Shown here piece after piece: positions 27,757 to 36,110 of a DNA stretch of 36,110 nt (the first letter of the stretch is position 1; each line of letters starts with the position of its first letter). The translations under genes were made by a program, and so were the position numbers. Under the pieces are notes generated by a model. The model was given only the letters and a program-made list of their open reading frames with translations, was not told where the DNA came from and did not search any database. Source of the stretch: Eximiradius proteiniborus (GTDB lineage Bacteria; Bacteroidota; Ignavibacteria; Kapaibacteriales; UBA2268); the NCBI GenBank assembly GCA_937936035.1, contig CALGXJ010000055.1, forward strand, positions 1-36,110, read 5' to 3'.

Positions 27757-28296
27757 TTATATTTCTGGCGGCGGAGTAGGTATATCTGAAATATAAGAAA
27801 TGTATTTTTCTAATATAACTATATTATTCTGAATTAAAGCTACATTCGGTAAGAATATTGTTTTTGCGTGCTCTTCGAAAAATAACAGAAGCGAGAGCAA
27901 TTTACTTAATACATATCCCCGACTTCCTTCGTTTTGATAAGAATTGCTTATCAATTCATCCAAATTTTTGAAGAGCTGTTCCTCTTTTTTATCGTTTATG
28001 CACACAATATGCATCCATCCATCTGCAATTTCCATCTTAATTACATCATACAGCCGCCCGAAATAGAAAAATTCATTTTTTTCGAACTTTCTGTAATTGG
28101 GGTCTCCAATCTTTATTTTCAAAAATTCTACTTCCGTTTCCGGTAAGCTCGATTTTAGCAGTTGTTTGATTTCTTTTTTTATTATTTTTTGAGAAATTGA
28201 GAATAGAAAAAAATATCCAGCTGAATTAAATAATATTACCGGGATAATTAGTAAAACAATTAATCTGTTAATTATATTTGCTCTGTTTCTTTGCAA
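27757..28296 (-). CDS. Hypothetical membrane-anchored protein
   Basis: 179 aa; N-terminal hydrophobic segment LIVLLIIPVILFNSAGYFFLFSI; no recognised family. Confidence 0.55.
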   Translation of the reverse strand: MQRNRANIINRLIVLLIIPVILFNSAGYFFLFSISQKIIKKEIKQLLKSSLPETEVEFLKIKIGDPNYRKFEKNEFFYFGRLYDVIKMEIADGWMHIVCINDKKEEQLFKNLDELISNSYQNEGSRGYVLSKLLSLLLFFEEHAKTIFLPNVALIQNNIVILEKYISYISDIPTPPPEI

Positions 28297-28489
28297 TTAT
28301 CTACTTTCGGCACATAGTCAATAAACAATTCATCTAAAACATATTTAATCATTATTCAAATATCAAAATTAATATATTATTAATTATTATTTAAAGTCAA
28401 TTTTGAATAAGATAGTATCTTCACTATACGACGAATTTATTGTTATGAACATAATTTTTGCTTAATATTGCAAAAAAACAAGTGATAAT

Positions 28490-29722
28490 ATGAGAATGCT
28501 GAAAATATTTCTAATATCGTTCAGTTTGATAAGCTCATTAGCATTTGCAGATGAAAACGATACTTCTGGTGTAAGCATCAATACGCTTCCGTTTGGATTT
28601 TATAGCAATTCATTGGGTTGGGTTTTTGGGAGCTTTACAAGTATTAAAGGTTATCCTCAAAAAAACTCATTTGCCAAAGCTGGTGGAATAATATCTACTA
28701 ATGGTTCGAAATATGTTTACCTTCAAGCAGATGAAGTGCAAAACCCTATATTTAAAAGGCAGTTCATAAGACCAGACATATTTGTTGGCAAACTTGGCGA
28801 CGTGAAAGAATACATTGGATTGCCGGATGCAAATAGGATTGTGCCCGGAAGCAACAACTCACGCGAAGAGCAACATCTACTTTTGCACGGCACAGATTAC
28901 TGGTTTGAACTGAATTTGAAGCATCTATTGCCAATAGGTAAGGGAATAAACAAAGATTTTGAATATGTTATCGATATTCGGAACAGCGAGCAAATCAATG
29001 AGCCAATGTTGAATATTGGTAAAGTATTTTTCGAGACAAAGCTTATTTATAGGGATATGACCCTGAAAAATAGTTTTACAAAGCTCAAGCTTGTTACTTC
29101 TGCAATTGATTTTTCTCTATCAAACGATAATACAAACTATATTTATTTCCCAACTTATGGAACATATCAAAAAGTTTCATATATCAAACAATTCAATGCT
29201 TTCGGGTGCGACGTCCCTGCTGATATATGGAAAGTCGATTTCCGTAGCTTTTACCCGATTTTTGATGGAATCAACTCATTTCCTACTGTGATTGCGTTCA
29301 ATTTTGTTACGATGGATACACCTTCTTGGTACGAAAAATTCAAAGGAAAGTATAAAAGAGGCAAACTATTTGTCGGACCGACGCTTGGCGGGACCAAATA
29401 CCTTCGCGGATATAAAGACCTGAGGTTTCACGATAGGGCTATGCTCTATTATTCGTTGGAACTTCGGAAAAATCTTGATTGGAATCCTTTTAACTATTAC
29501 GAATGGACGCGAAAAATTGGAATTGACGTTTTGCAATTGGCTTTGTTTGGCGATTTAGGGAGAGTTGCTCCCGAATGGGATATTACTGAATTTCATCAAA
29601 ATATGCGTTATACTTATGGTTTAGGAATTCGTGCCTTTATGCAGGGAATGGTTTTAAGAATGGATGTTGGTAAAAGCAAAGAAAATATAATGATACAAAT
29701 GTTTGTCGAAAACCCATTCTAA
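28490..29722 (+). CDS. Outer-membrane beta-barrel, Omp85/BamA-like barrel without evident POTRA domains
   Basis: 410 aa; signal peptide; GTKYLRGYKDLRFHDRAMLYYSLELRKNL, LALFGDLGRVAPEW, C-terminal phenylalanine (FVENPF). Confidence 0.55.
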   Translation: MRMLKIFLISFSLISSLAFADENDTSGVSINTLPFGFYSNSLGWVFGSFTSIKGYPQKNSFAKAGGIISTNGSKYVYLQADEVQNPIFKRQFIRPDIFVGKLGDVKEYIGLPDANRIVPGSNNSREEQHLLLHGTDYWFELNLKHLLPIGKGINKDFEYVIDIRNSEQINEPMLNIGKVFFETKLIYRDMTLKNSFTKLKLVTSAIDFSLSNDNTNYIYFPTYGTYQKVSYIKQFNAFGCDVPADIWKVDFRSFYPIFDGINSFPTVIAFNFVTMDTPSWYEKFKGKYKRGKLFVGPTLGGTKYLRGYKDLRFHDRAMLYYSLELRKNLDWNPFNYYEWTRKIGIDVLQLALFGDLGRVAPEWDITEFHQNMRYTYGLGIRAFMQGMVLRMDVGKSKENIMIQMFVENPF

Positions 29723-29867
29723 TTTGCATTATTTTTCGAATTTTTAATAATAATTCAATTTTGTTGTTTTCAAATTAAGTAAAAATACGGATGTTTCTTT
29801 TTTCATTATTCTCTATAATCTATAATGGTAGAATAATATTAAAAAAGAAATTTCGTTATTTTTTACT

Positions 29868-29875
29868 TAATTTTG
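29868..29875 (+). promoter_or_regulatory. Candidate Bacteroidota-type -7 element (TAATTTTG)
   Basis: TAATTTTGC 9 nt upstream of the ATG at 29885; no clear -33. Confidence 0.3.
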
Positions 29876-29884
29876 CAACCAAAT

Positions 29885-30193
29885 ATGAAACCGAAAGATT
29901 ATTATGCAATATTAGGTGTGGAGCGAACCGCTTCGCGAGACGATATAAAAAAAGCGTTTTATGAACTTGTTAAGCGCTACCACCCTGATTTGCATAACGG
30001 AGATGAATATTTTCTTCAACGATTTCAGGAAATTAATGAAGCCTACTATGTGCTTGGCGATTTAGACCGCCGTCTTGATTATAGCTTGCAGCTTTACCGC
30101 TACGAAGAGTTCAAAGAAGAAGCACTTGAAAAACTAAAAGAACTTCAAAAACAAATGAAACGTGAAATAAAAAAATCCAAAAAGAAGTATTAG
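29885..30193 (+). CDS. J-domain (DnaJ-like) protein
   Basis: DYYAILGVERTASRDDIKKAFYELVKRYHPDLH with HPD motif. ATG at 29885 preferred over the TTG at 29873. Confidence 0.9.
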   Translation: MKPKDYYAILGVERTASRDDIKKAFYELVKRYHPDLHNGDEYFLQRFQEINEAYYVLGDLDRRLDYSLQLYRYEEFKEEALEKLKELQKQMKREIKKSKKKY

Positions 30194-30215
30194 TTCAACA
30201 AATTTCGGAGTTTAG

Positions 30216-30761
30216 ATGAAACTCGAAACAGGTAATAGTGGAAGTATAATTTCATACAATGGCAAAAGCCCAAAGATTCATCCTACTGCTTTTATTTGCG
30301 AAGGTGTTCGGATTATCGGCGATGTAGAAATTGCAGAGAATGTATCTGTTTGGTATAATACTGTTATTCGCGGTGATGTTCATTATATTAAAATCGGAGC
30401 TCGTTCAAATATTCAGGATATGTCTATGCTTCACGTTACAAACGATGTTTATCCACTTGTGTTAGAAGAAGATGTGTCTGTTGCTCATTCAGTTTCCCTG
30501 CATGGCTGCACTCTCAAAAAAGGCTGTTTAATCGGAATTGGTGCTATTGTTTTAGATGGTGCAACTGTTGGTGAAGGAGCTTTGGTCGCGGCCGGTGCTT
30601 TGGTGCGCGAAGGCTTCGAAGTGCCGCCCTACACTCTTTTCGCAGGTCTTCCCGGAAAAGTTGTTCGCGAACTTACTCCCAAAGAAATAGAACGCGTCAG
30701 GAACACTCCGACTAACTATATGAAGTATGTTGCAACTTATCGCGAACTACTCGGTAAATAA
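30216..30761 (+). CDS. Gamma-carbonic anhydrase family protein (left-handed beta-helix)
   Basis: 181 aa; hexapeptide repeats and the three His positions: SMLHVTND, VAHSVSLHGC; NVSVWYNTVIRGDVHYIKIGARSNIQD. Confidence 0.92.
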   Translation: MKLETGNSGSIISYNGKSPKIHPTAFICEGVRIIGDVEIAENVSVWYNTVIRGDVHYIKIGARSNIQDMSMLHVTNDVYPLVLEEDVSVAHSVSLHGCTLKKGCLIGIGAIVLDGATVGEGALVAAGALVREGFEVPPYTLFAGLPGKVVRELTPKEIERVRNTPTNYMKYVATYRELLGK

Positions 30762-30781
30762 TACATCGACTTTTTCTAATG

Positions 30782-30816
30782 AAAGAGGCTGCCTCGTTGA
30801 GAGAGCAGCTTTTTTT
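30782..30816 (+). terminator. Rho-independent terminator
   Basis: AAAGAGGCTGC / GCAGCTTTTTT outer stem (two G-T pairs) with inner CTC/GAG; long T-tract; follows the 30761 stop. Confidence 0.7.
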
Positions 30817-30837
30817 GTTTATTCTACTTGTTTACTA

Positions 30838-31860
30838 TCAAAACAACCTGTTTTCTTCTTCTTGATGTGATGCACCTAAATGCTCGAATGCCAGCTTCGT
30901 CGCGGTCCTTCCGCGAGGCGTGCGATTGATGAACCCTTGCTGAATTAGAAACGGTTCATATACTTCCTCAATGGTTCCCGGCTCTTCGCCAACTGAGACC
31001 GAAATTGTGTTTATCCCAACTGGACCACCATTAAATTTATAAATTATCGCCTGAAGAATACGCTTATCCATTTCGTCCAACCCGTATTTATCAACATCAA
31101 GAGCGGAAAGAGCGTATTGGGCAATTTCTCGCGTGATTCTTCCATCTGCTTTCACTTGGGCAAAATCCCGAGTGCGTTTGAGCAATCGGTTTGCTATTCT
31201 GGGAGTTCCACGCGAACGCTTTGCTATTTCCATTGCTCCTTCTTCATCGATTGGTATATCCAGAATCTTCGCTGAACGCAGCACCACAACAAATAAATCT
31301 TTGCTATCATAATAATCAAGCCGGTTTACAATTCCGAAACGTGAACGGAGCGGATCCGAAAGCAATCCGGCACGTGTCGTTGCACCAATTAATGTAAATT
31401 TAGGTATTTTTATCTGTATTGTCCGAGCCGATGGTCCGCTATCAAGCATAATATCCAGCCGAAAATCTTCCATTGCTGAATAAAGGTATTCTTCTACTAC
31501 AGTCGATAGCCGATGTATTTCATCAATAAATAATATATCACCGTCGGTCAAATTTGTTAGCAATCCGGCTAAATCACCGGGCTTTTCCAGAACAGGACCA
31601 GATGTGGTTTTTATGTTTGTGCCCATCTCACGGGCAATTATGTAGCTTAATGTTGTTTTGCCAAGTCCGGGCGGTCCGGTTAGCAGAACGTGGTCTAATG
31701 CTTCTTTTCTTTGCAATGCCGCTTTGATGAATACTTTCAGATTTTCTACAATTTTCCTTTGCCCGATAAATTCTTCGAAAATAGCCGGACGCAGCGTGAT
31801 ATCTAATTCATCTTCTTTGTTTTTCAGTGGCGAAACTGTATCTTTTTGACGTTCTTTCAA
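30838..31860 (-). CDS. ruvB: Holliday junction branch migration ATPase RuvB
   Basis: 340 aa; [59 protein letters not shown], winged-helix [30 protein letters not shown]-type C-terminus. Confidence 0.97.
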   Translation of the reverse strand: MKERQKDTVSPLKNKEDELDITLRPAIFEEFIGQRKIVENLKVFIKAALQRKEALDHVLLTGPPGLGKTTLSYIIAREMGTNIKTTSGPVLEKPGDLAGLLTNLTDGDILFIDEIHRLSTVVEEYLYSAMEDFRLDIMLDSGPSARTIQIKIPKFTLIGATTRAGLLSDPLRSRFGIVNRLDYYDSKDLFVVVLRSAKILDIPIDEEGAMEIAKRSRGTPRIANRLLKRTRDFAQVKADGRITREIAQYALSALDVDKYGLDEMDKRILQAIIYKFNGGPVGINTISVSVGEEPGTIEEVYEPFLIQQGFINRTPRGRTATKLAFEHLGASHQEEENRLF

Positions 31861-31876
31861 TTATTTCCCTCGCAGA

Positions 31877-32770
31877 TTATCTTCTGGCTTCGTTGTAAAT
31901 GTGTGCATTAGTTGGATCTAAATATATTAAATTGTCAAAAACTTTTCCGTCGGGATAGCCTTTGAAAAGTGCGGCGAATTCCCGCGATTTTGTATCAAAA
32001 AACATTTGCAGAAAAGCGCTCGGTCCGACCATTCGCTTTTCCTTGAAATCAGCCATTTTAGATATGGTTTGAGCAATATTTTCAAGTGCTTTTTGCTTGT
32101 TTTTTGCAAGCAGGTCCATTCCGTCCAAATATAATTCTGTTATTAATTTACGGAAATTATGATAACGCGGGTCAGTAAGTTCACTTATTAAAGTGTATTT
32201 GGTAAGTTCACCCGGTGCCGCGTGTGTTCCCCAACCTTCAACTCCCTGATTTGCTCCAAGCAACAACACTTGCTTTGCACGGTCGAATGCAACGTTCCCA
32301 TCAAGTTCGCCATAGCTGTCTAAGTCCATCCCGATTATTAGCATCATATAAAAATCAATAATGCTTGTTATTTCATCAAATCTATTGATATTGAAGGTTA
32401 AATTTGCTCCCTGCGAATACGAAAATGCCCATTTGTTTTCGAGCAATCTCACAGCAACGGAAGTTGCTTCGGCATCGTCCAGCAGTGGGCGACGGGACAC
32501 AATATACATCCGTGCTGAAAATCTGTTTCTATTGCCACCCGATAATACAATGTTTATATCCACCGGAATGCGTTCGCCTTCCCATTCAATATTTACGAAC
32601 TGTTGATTGTTAATATAATTCTGCAAGTCATTTTCGAGAGATGAAACAAATATTCGTTTATCCGGATCTATTTGCTCCATATTGACGCTTACTGTTGCTC
32701 TTATCTCCTGCGAAATCAGATTGTTAAATAAAAAAAATGGCAGTATAAAAGTTAAAAGTAATTTTTTCAT
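31877..32770 (-). CDS. DUF4835 family protein
   Basis: 297 aa; signal peptide; ATVSVNMEQI...F.SLENDLQNYINNQQFVNIEW and FDEITSIIDFYMMLIIGMDLDSYGELDG typical of this Bacteroidota family. Confidence 0.8.
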   Translation of the reverse strand: MKKLLLTFILPFFLFNNLISQEIRATVSVNMEQIDPDKRIFVSSLENDLQNYINNQQFVNIEWEGERIPVDINIVLSGGNRNRFSARMYIVSRRPLLDDAEATSVAVRLLENKWAFSYSQGANLTFNINRFDEITSIIDFYMMLIIGMDLDSYGELDGNVAFDRAKQVLLLGANQGVEGWGTHAAPGELTKYTLISELTDPRYHNFRKLITELYLDGMDLLAKNKQKALENIAQTISKMADFKEKRMVGPSAFLQMFFDTKSREFAALFKGYPDGKVFDNLIYLDPTNAHIYNEARR

Positions 32771-33014
32771 TGCATCACCGTTATTACTTATGTAATTAAC
32801 GAAATATAACTAATTATGTTAATCTATCCAAATTATTGTGAAACGATAAAAAATAGCAAAAACAAAATATTTTGCTTATTTATCAGTGTATATTGAATAT
32901 TGTGAAAAATGTATGTTTTTTCTAAAAATATTTTGTTTGAATTGTATATTTCTACGATATTTGTATGTTTATGAAATTTGATAATAATTATTGTTGTAAT
33001 ATATAGGTTTTTTT

Positions 33015-33386
33015 ATGTTAAATGTAAATCAGTTAATTAAGATTTTTATCATTTCATTGCAAAATCAGGGTAAGCAACATTTCTTCGCTTATTCCCCGGA
33101 AATTTCTTTAATTGCACCAATCAGCCTGAACAAAGAAAACGATGATTTTGACGAAGACGAAGATGACGATGACGACGACGAAGACGACCAAGATTACTAC
33201 GAAGATAATGAATACGAAGGTGATGAGTTTGACTTTGGCGATGATGATGACGATTTTGATGATGAAGAGTTCGAATTTGACGACGAAGAATTCGATTTCG
33301 ACGACGAAGATTTAGATTTCGACGAAGACGACCTCGATTTCGACGAAGAAGACGATTTGTTCGAGGACGACGAAGATTTAGCATAA
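33015..33386 (+). CDS. Ultra-acidic Asp/Glu-rich repetitive protein
   Basis: 123 aa; ~45-aa non-acidic N-terminus, then nearly continuous D/E; AGG 7-9 nt upstream of ATG. Confidence 0.7.
   Translation: MLNVNQLIKIFIISLQNQGKQHFFAYSPEISLIAPISLNKENDDFDEDEDDDDDDEDDQDYYEDNEYEGDEFDFGDDDDDFDDEEFEFDDEEFDFDDEDLDFDEDDLDFDEEDDLFEDDEDLA
33255..33359 (+). repeat. Five tandem 21-bp (7-aa) units within the acidic protein
   Basis: FDDEEFE / FDDEEFD / FDDEDLD / FDEDDLD / FDEEDDL, each 21 bp. Confidence 0.85.
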
Positions 33387-33398
33387 GTTTCTGTTACA

Positions 33399-33406
33399 TA
33401 TATTTG
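33399..33406 (+). promoter_or_regulatory. Candidate Bacteroidota-type -7 element (TATATTTG)
   Basis: TATATTTGC between the acidic ORF and the next CDS; no clear -33. Confidence 0.25.
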
Positions 33407-33452
33407 CTTTTTGGTTGAAATGGAGAACTTTAAGGTTCTTCATTTCTCGTTT

Positions 33453-35408
33453 ATGAGCAAAAAATGCTTTATATTGAATGTCCTCTTACTATTTTCAAAT
33501 TGTCTGTATTCTCAGGATATAGATGATTTCGAATTAGAAAGATACCTTGTTCAGTTTTCCTCAGAAGAAGAACTGACCAACGTTATAGAAACTCTCGAAT
33601 ATTATTTCGCAAATCCTGTCAAACTCTACAAAGCCCGCCCGGATGCCCTGACTGTTCTGCCAAATATTAATTATTATGTTTCTTCTGCAATAATTGAACG
33701 GTTCAACAATAATCCGGGTTCGTCCTATTTGTCGCTTTTCGATGGTTTAGAGCTTTCCGACATCCAGCAAAAAATAATCATTAAAGCAACCGATAGGGAC
33801 ACAATTCAGCAGCGTCGGTTTTCTGCCGACTACAGAGTTCGCAGCATCGAGCGTCTCGAAACTGTCCGTGGATTGAAAGAGAAAAAATACCTTGGAGATA
33901 AATCCGACATCTATCAGAGATTTCAGGCAAATTACTCTCAATTCCAAATTCAGGCTATCGGAAATAAAAATTTAGGTGAGATTTATCTTTATGATTTTTT
34001 TTCTGTTGGTTCAAAATATCAAACTGATAATTTAAAAATATTAGTTGGGGATTTCGCTGCTGCTTTCGGTTGCGGGAATACGCTCTGGCAAACATATTCT
34101 CTTGGCAAAGGTGGCGATGCGGTTCGCTCGGCTACACCCTATCGAAACTCGGTAAATCTCAACACTTCATCAATGAGAACAAATTTTATGCGCGGCGGCG
34201 CCATCGAATACAAATTCAATCACCTCTGGCACACCTTTACTCTGACCGCTTTTGTCTCGAATGCTAAACGACCAGCAAATGTTGATACAGCAAAAAAAAT
34301 TGCTACTTCTATCTACACTGCAAATTATTTCCATACCAGAACAGAAATCAACAAAAAAGATGCTCTTGGTGAAACATCCGTAGCCGTTAATTTTGCATAT
34401 AATTACAAAAAAATCACACTTGGTGCTACCTGTTTCTCGTTAAAATACGATTATCCACTAAAAAGCTCTTCCAGCCGTGCCTTCGAAGGCTCGAGCTCAA
34501 CTATTATTTCAGTATATTCGCTTTATTCTGCTCCAAAAATTAGCTTGGGCGGTGAGTTTTCTCTCTATTCAGAAGAGTTTCCAGCGGTGAAACTATATTC
34601 TTTATTCAAACTCAATAATGTTGATTTTGCTGTTCATTACAGAAACTACCATTCTAATTACAGAAGCTTTTGGGGATATAACTTTGGCGAAAGCTCTATC
34701 ACTGCCAACGAAGAAGGGCTTTATACAGCCTTTTCTGCAAAAATAAGCAAAAATCTTAGAGCGGAAGCATACTTGGATTTATATCGCACTCATTGTCGCA
34801 CCTATTCCGTCGAAAAGCCAATCAAAGGCTTTGACTATTCAATAAAACATCTATATGATAATAAATTGCTCGGTTCGTTCTTTCTATTGATAAGAGCCGA
34901 AGCTAAAACTGATGGCTTCAAGCCCAAAGGAACCTCAAACCAGGTTATTTACACTCTTCGCCGTAATCAGGTTCGTTTTGAATTCGAGCGCAGAATTATA
35001 AAAAATTTTACATTCAAAACACGATTTGATGCGACTGATGTTGACTTTGAACGCAAAAAGCCCAATGAAAATGGTTATGCCTCTTATTTGCAAATAAGTT
35101 ATGATGTGCTGAAAAATCTCTCAATTACAGGCAGAGTCTCTATTTTTAATACTGATAGTTATTCATCTGCAATCTGGCATTATGAATATAGAATGCCAAC
35201 TTCTGTTTACACAAACCCGCTATATGACGAAGGCAGTCGCGTGTTGCTTCGGATTAATTATTCACCATTGAAATTCATCAAGCTGTATTTTGCTTATACG
35301 AGATTAGAAAAACCGAAACTCGAAAATCTGGGCAGTTCCTACGATTTAATCAAGGGCAACAAAGACAATCGGCTTTATATGCAAATAAACATTAGCTACG
35401 CGGAATAA
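33453..35408 (+). CDS. Helix-hairpin-helix-like domain fused to an outer-membrane beta-barrel
   Basis: Track starts at TTG 33411; the ATG at 33453 gives a good signal peptide (MSKKCFILNVLLLFSNCLYSQ). N-terminal HhH-like DALTVLPNINYYVSSAIIERFNNNPGSSYLSLFDGLELSDIQQKIII; remainder beta-barrel-like. Confidence 0.65.
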   Translation: MSKKCFILNVLLLFSNCLYSQDIDDFELERYLVQFSSEEELTNVIETLEYYFANPVKLYKARPDALTVLPNINYYVSSAIIERFNNNPGSSYLSLFDGLELSDIQQKIIIKATDRDTIQQRRFSADYRVRSIERLETVRGLKEKKYLGDKSDIYQRFQANYSQFQIQAIGNKNLGEIYLYDFFSVGSKYQTDNLKILVGDFAAAFGCGNTLWQTYSLGKGGDAVRSATPYRNSVNLNTSSMRTNFMRGGAIEYKFNHLWHTFTLTAFVSNAKRPANVDTAKKIATSIYTANYFHTRTEINKKDALGETSVAVNFAYNYKKITLGATCFSLKYDYPLKSSSSRAFEGSSSTIISVYSLYSAPKISLGGEFSLYSEEFPAVKLYSLFKLNNVDFAVHYRNYHSNYRSFWGYNFGESSITANEEGLYTAFSAKISKNLRAEAYLDLYRTHCRTYSVEKPIKGFDYSIKHLYDNKLLGSFFLLIRAEAKTDGFKPKGTSNQVIYTLRRNQVRFEFERRIIKNFTFKTRFDATDVDFERKKPNENGYASYLQISYDVLKNLSITGRVSIFNTDSYSSAIWHYEYRMPTSVYTNPLYDEGSRVLLRINYSPLKFIKLYFAYTRLEKPKLENLGSSYDLIKGNKDNRLYMQINISYAE

Positions 35409-35466
35409 TTGATTTAAGTAATATTTGTTGAGAATGTTTCTACTTGTGATGGATATATAAAGCACA

Positions 35467-35632
35467 CTATACTTTATTTTTTGTAAATTCGTAGAGTTGA
35501 TAAGTAAGTTTATCTATTTCTTGCTTCTATACGGTTTTATTTGCATTTTTATCCTTCTTTTTTGCTTCTAATATTTTATCTATTAACTTTTCCGTTTAAT
35601 GAACCGTCGGTTCCCTCTATTACATTAAAAGT
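35467..35632 (-). pseudogene. Decayed C-terminus of a type IIG-like restriction enzyme / N6-adenine DNA methyltransferase
   Basis: Minus-strand manual translation: TFNVIEGTDGSLNGKVNR* then, after a frame change, DKILEAKKKDKNANKTV*KQEIDKLTYQLYEFTKNKV*; resembles the common C-terminal DKILEAKKKDKNADT..LEQEIDKLVYQLYGLTEEEI pattern. Interrupted by one frameshift and one in-frame TAG. Confidence 0.6.
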
Positions 35633-35644
35633 TTTAATATTTTA

Positions 35645-36110
35645 TTAGAAAATATATTGTTTTTCTTCTTTTTCTTTTGCTAAACTGCGAGCGAATTCTA
35701 TACAGATTGGTAAATTATTTAAAAAATCTTCTGTACCCATTATTAAGTATTCAAAGCTACCAGATGAAATTTTCTTGATATTAAAATCAGGTAATTCAGT
35801 ATAAATTGGATTTTGCTGGACATTACTAAAAAAATCGACAAGCTTTTGTTTTGATTCTTGTTTCAAAATTCTCTGCATACCATTATTTTCCTCAAAATAA
35901 TCACTCTCGGATATATCGTCACTAATTTTTGGATTTATTATCACTAAAAACTTATCAGTACTTGAAGCAAGCTCATTGAAAATTAAATTGTTTATATGAG
36001 GATCGAAAAAACTATATCCAATAACAAAAAAGTATTTTTTCTTCTTTAGAGAGTTTTTAAAATATTCAAGAAGAGAAAAAAAAGGATCTATAGTATAAAT
36101 TTTTGTCCCA
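35645..36110 (-). CDS. SIR2-like domain protein, C-terminal part (truncated by the window edge)
   Basis: Reading frame stays open to the edge beyond the GTG in the track: GTKIYTIDPFFSLLEYFKNSLKKKKYFFVIGYSFFDPHINNLIFNELASSTDKFLVIINPKISDD...; FVIGYSFFDPHINNLIF matches the ..viGySf.D..in..l signature of SIR2-like proteins. Confidence 0.7.
   Translation of the reverse strand, partial: GTKIYTIDPFFSLLEYFKNSLKKKKYFFVIGYSFFDPHINNLIFNELASSTDKFLVIINPKISDDISESDYFEENNGMQRILKQESKQKLVDFFSNVQQNPIYTELPDFNIKKISSGSFEYLIMGTEDFLNNLPICIEFARSLAKEKEEKQYIF

Noticed and set aside
43-30816. Similar AAAGAGGCTGC stems in terminators at 43-72 and 30782-30816
   Set aside because: Short similarity explained by common terminator stems; no extended homology, so not called a mobile repeat.
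32865-32940. Repeated AAAATATTTTG including the palindrome CAAAATATTTTG upstream of the acidic gene
   Set aside because: In very AT-rich DNA such palindromes arise readily by chance; no flanking context supports a specific site.
33121-33384. Antisense 87-aa Arg/His-rich ORF
   Set aside because: It is the reverse complement of the GAC/GAA-rich acidic repeat, which automatically yields an open Arg/Leu-rich frame; the plus-strand ORF has the better start context.

Overview
This 36.1 kb AT-rich window looks like a Bacteroidota/Chlorobi-type genome. The taxonomic guess rests on a T9SS C-terminal sorting domain, DUF4835, WG repeats and TAnnTTTG-type -7 promoter elements. Most of the window is ordinary housekeeping and envelope genes: a capsule-export mini-operon (wecB, SLBB/Wza-like, Wzi-like, then bifunctional ftcD); a very large T9SS-exported IgGFc-binding/choice-of-anchor-D protein; outer-membrane barrels; a carbon-nitrogen hydrolase; NlpC/P60; a SpoIIE phosphatase; TPR; GT2; WG-repeat; a TonB receptor; J-domain; gamma-carbonic anhydrase; and ruvB. 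The three most interesting regions are: (1) a tightly packed CheV-like / multiheme cytochrome c / Cyc2-like fused cytochrome-porin operon (21983-25499) ending in a large structured terminator, a candidate extracellular electron-transfer module linked to chemotaxis; (2) the right edge (35467-36110), where a SIR2-domain protein runs off the window next to a frameshifted remnant of a type IIG-like restriction/methyltransferase C-terminus that is not in the ORF track, suggesting the start of a defence island; (3) an ultra-acidic protein with a 21-bp/7-aa tandem repeat (33015-33386), placed just upstream of a helix-hairpin-helix/outer-membrane protein. I saw no tRNA, rRNA, CRISPR array or intact transposase. 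All family calls come from reading motifs by eye and have not been checked by any search.
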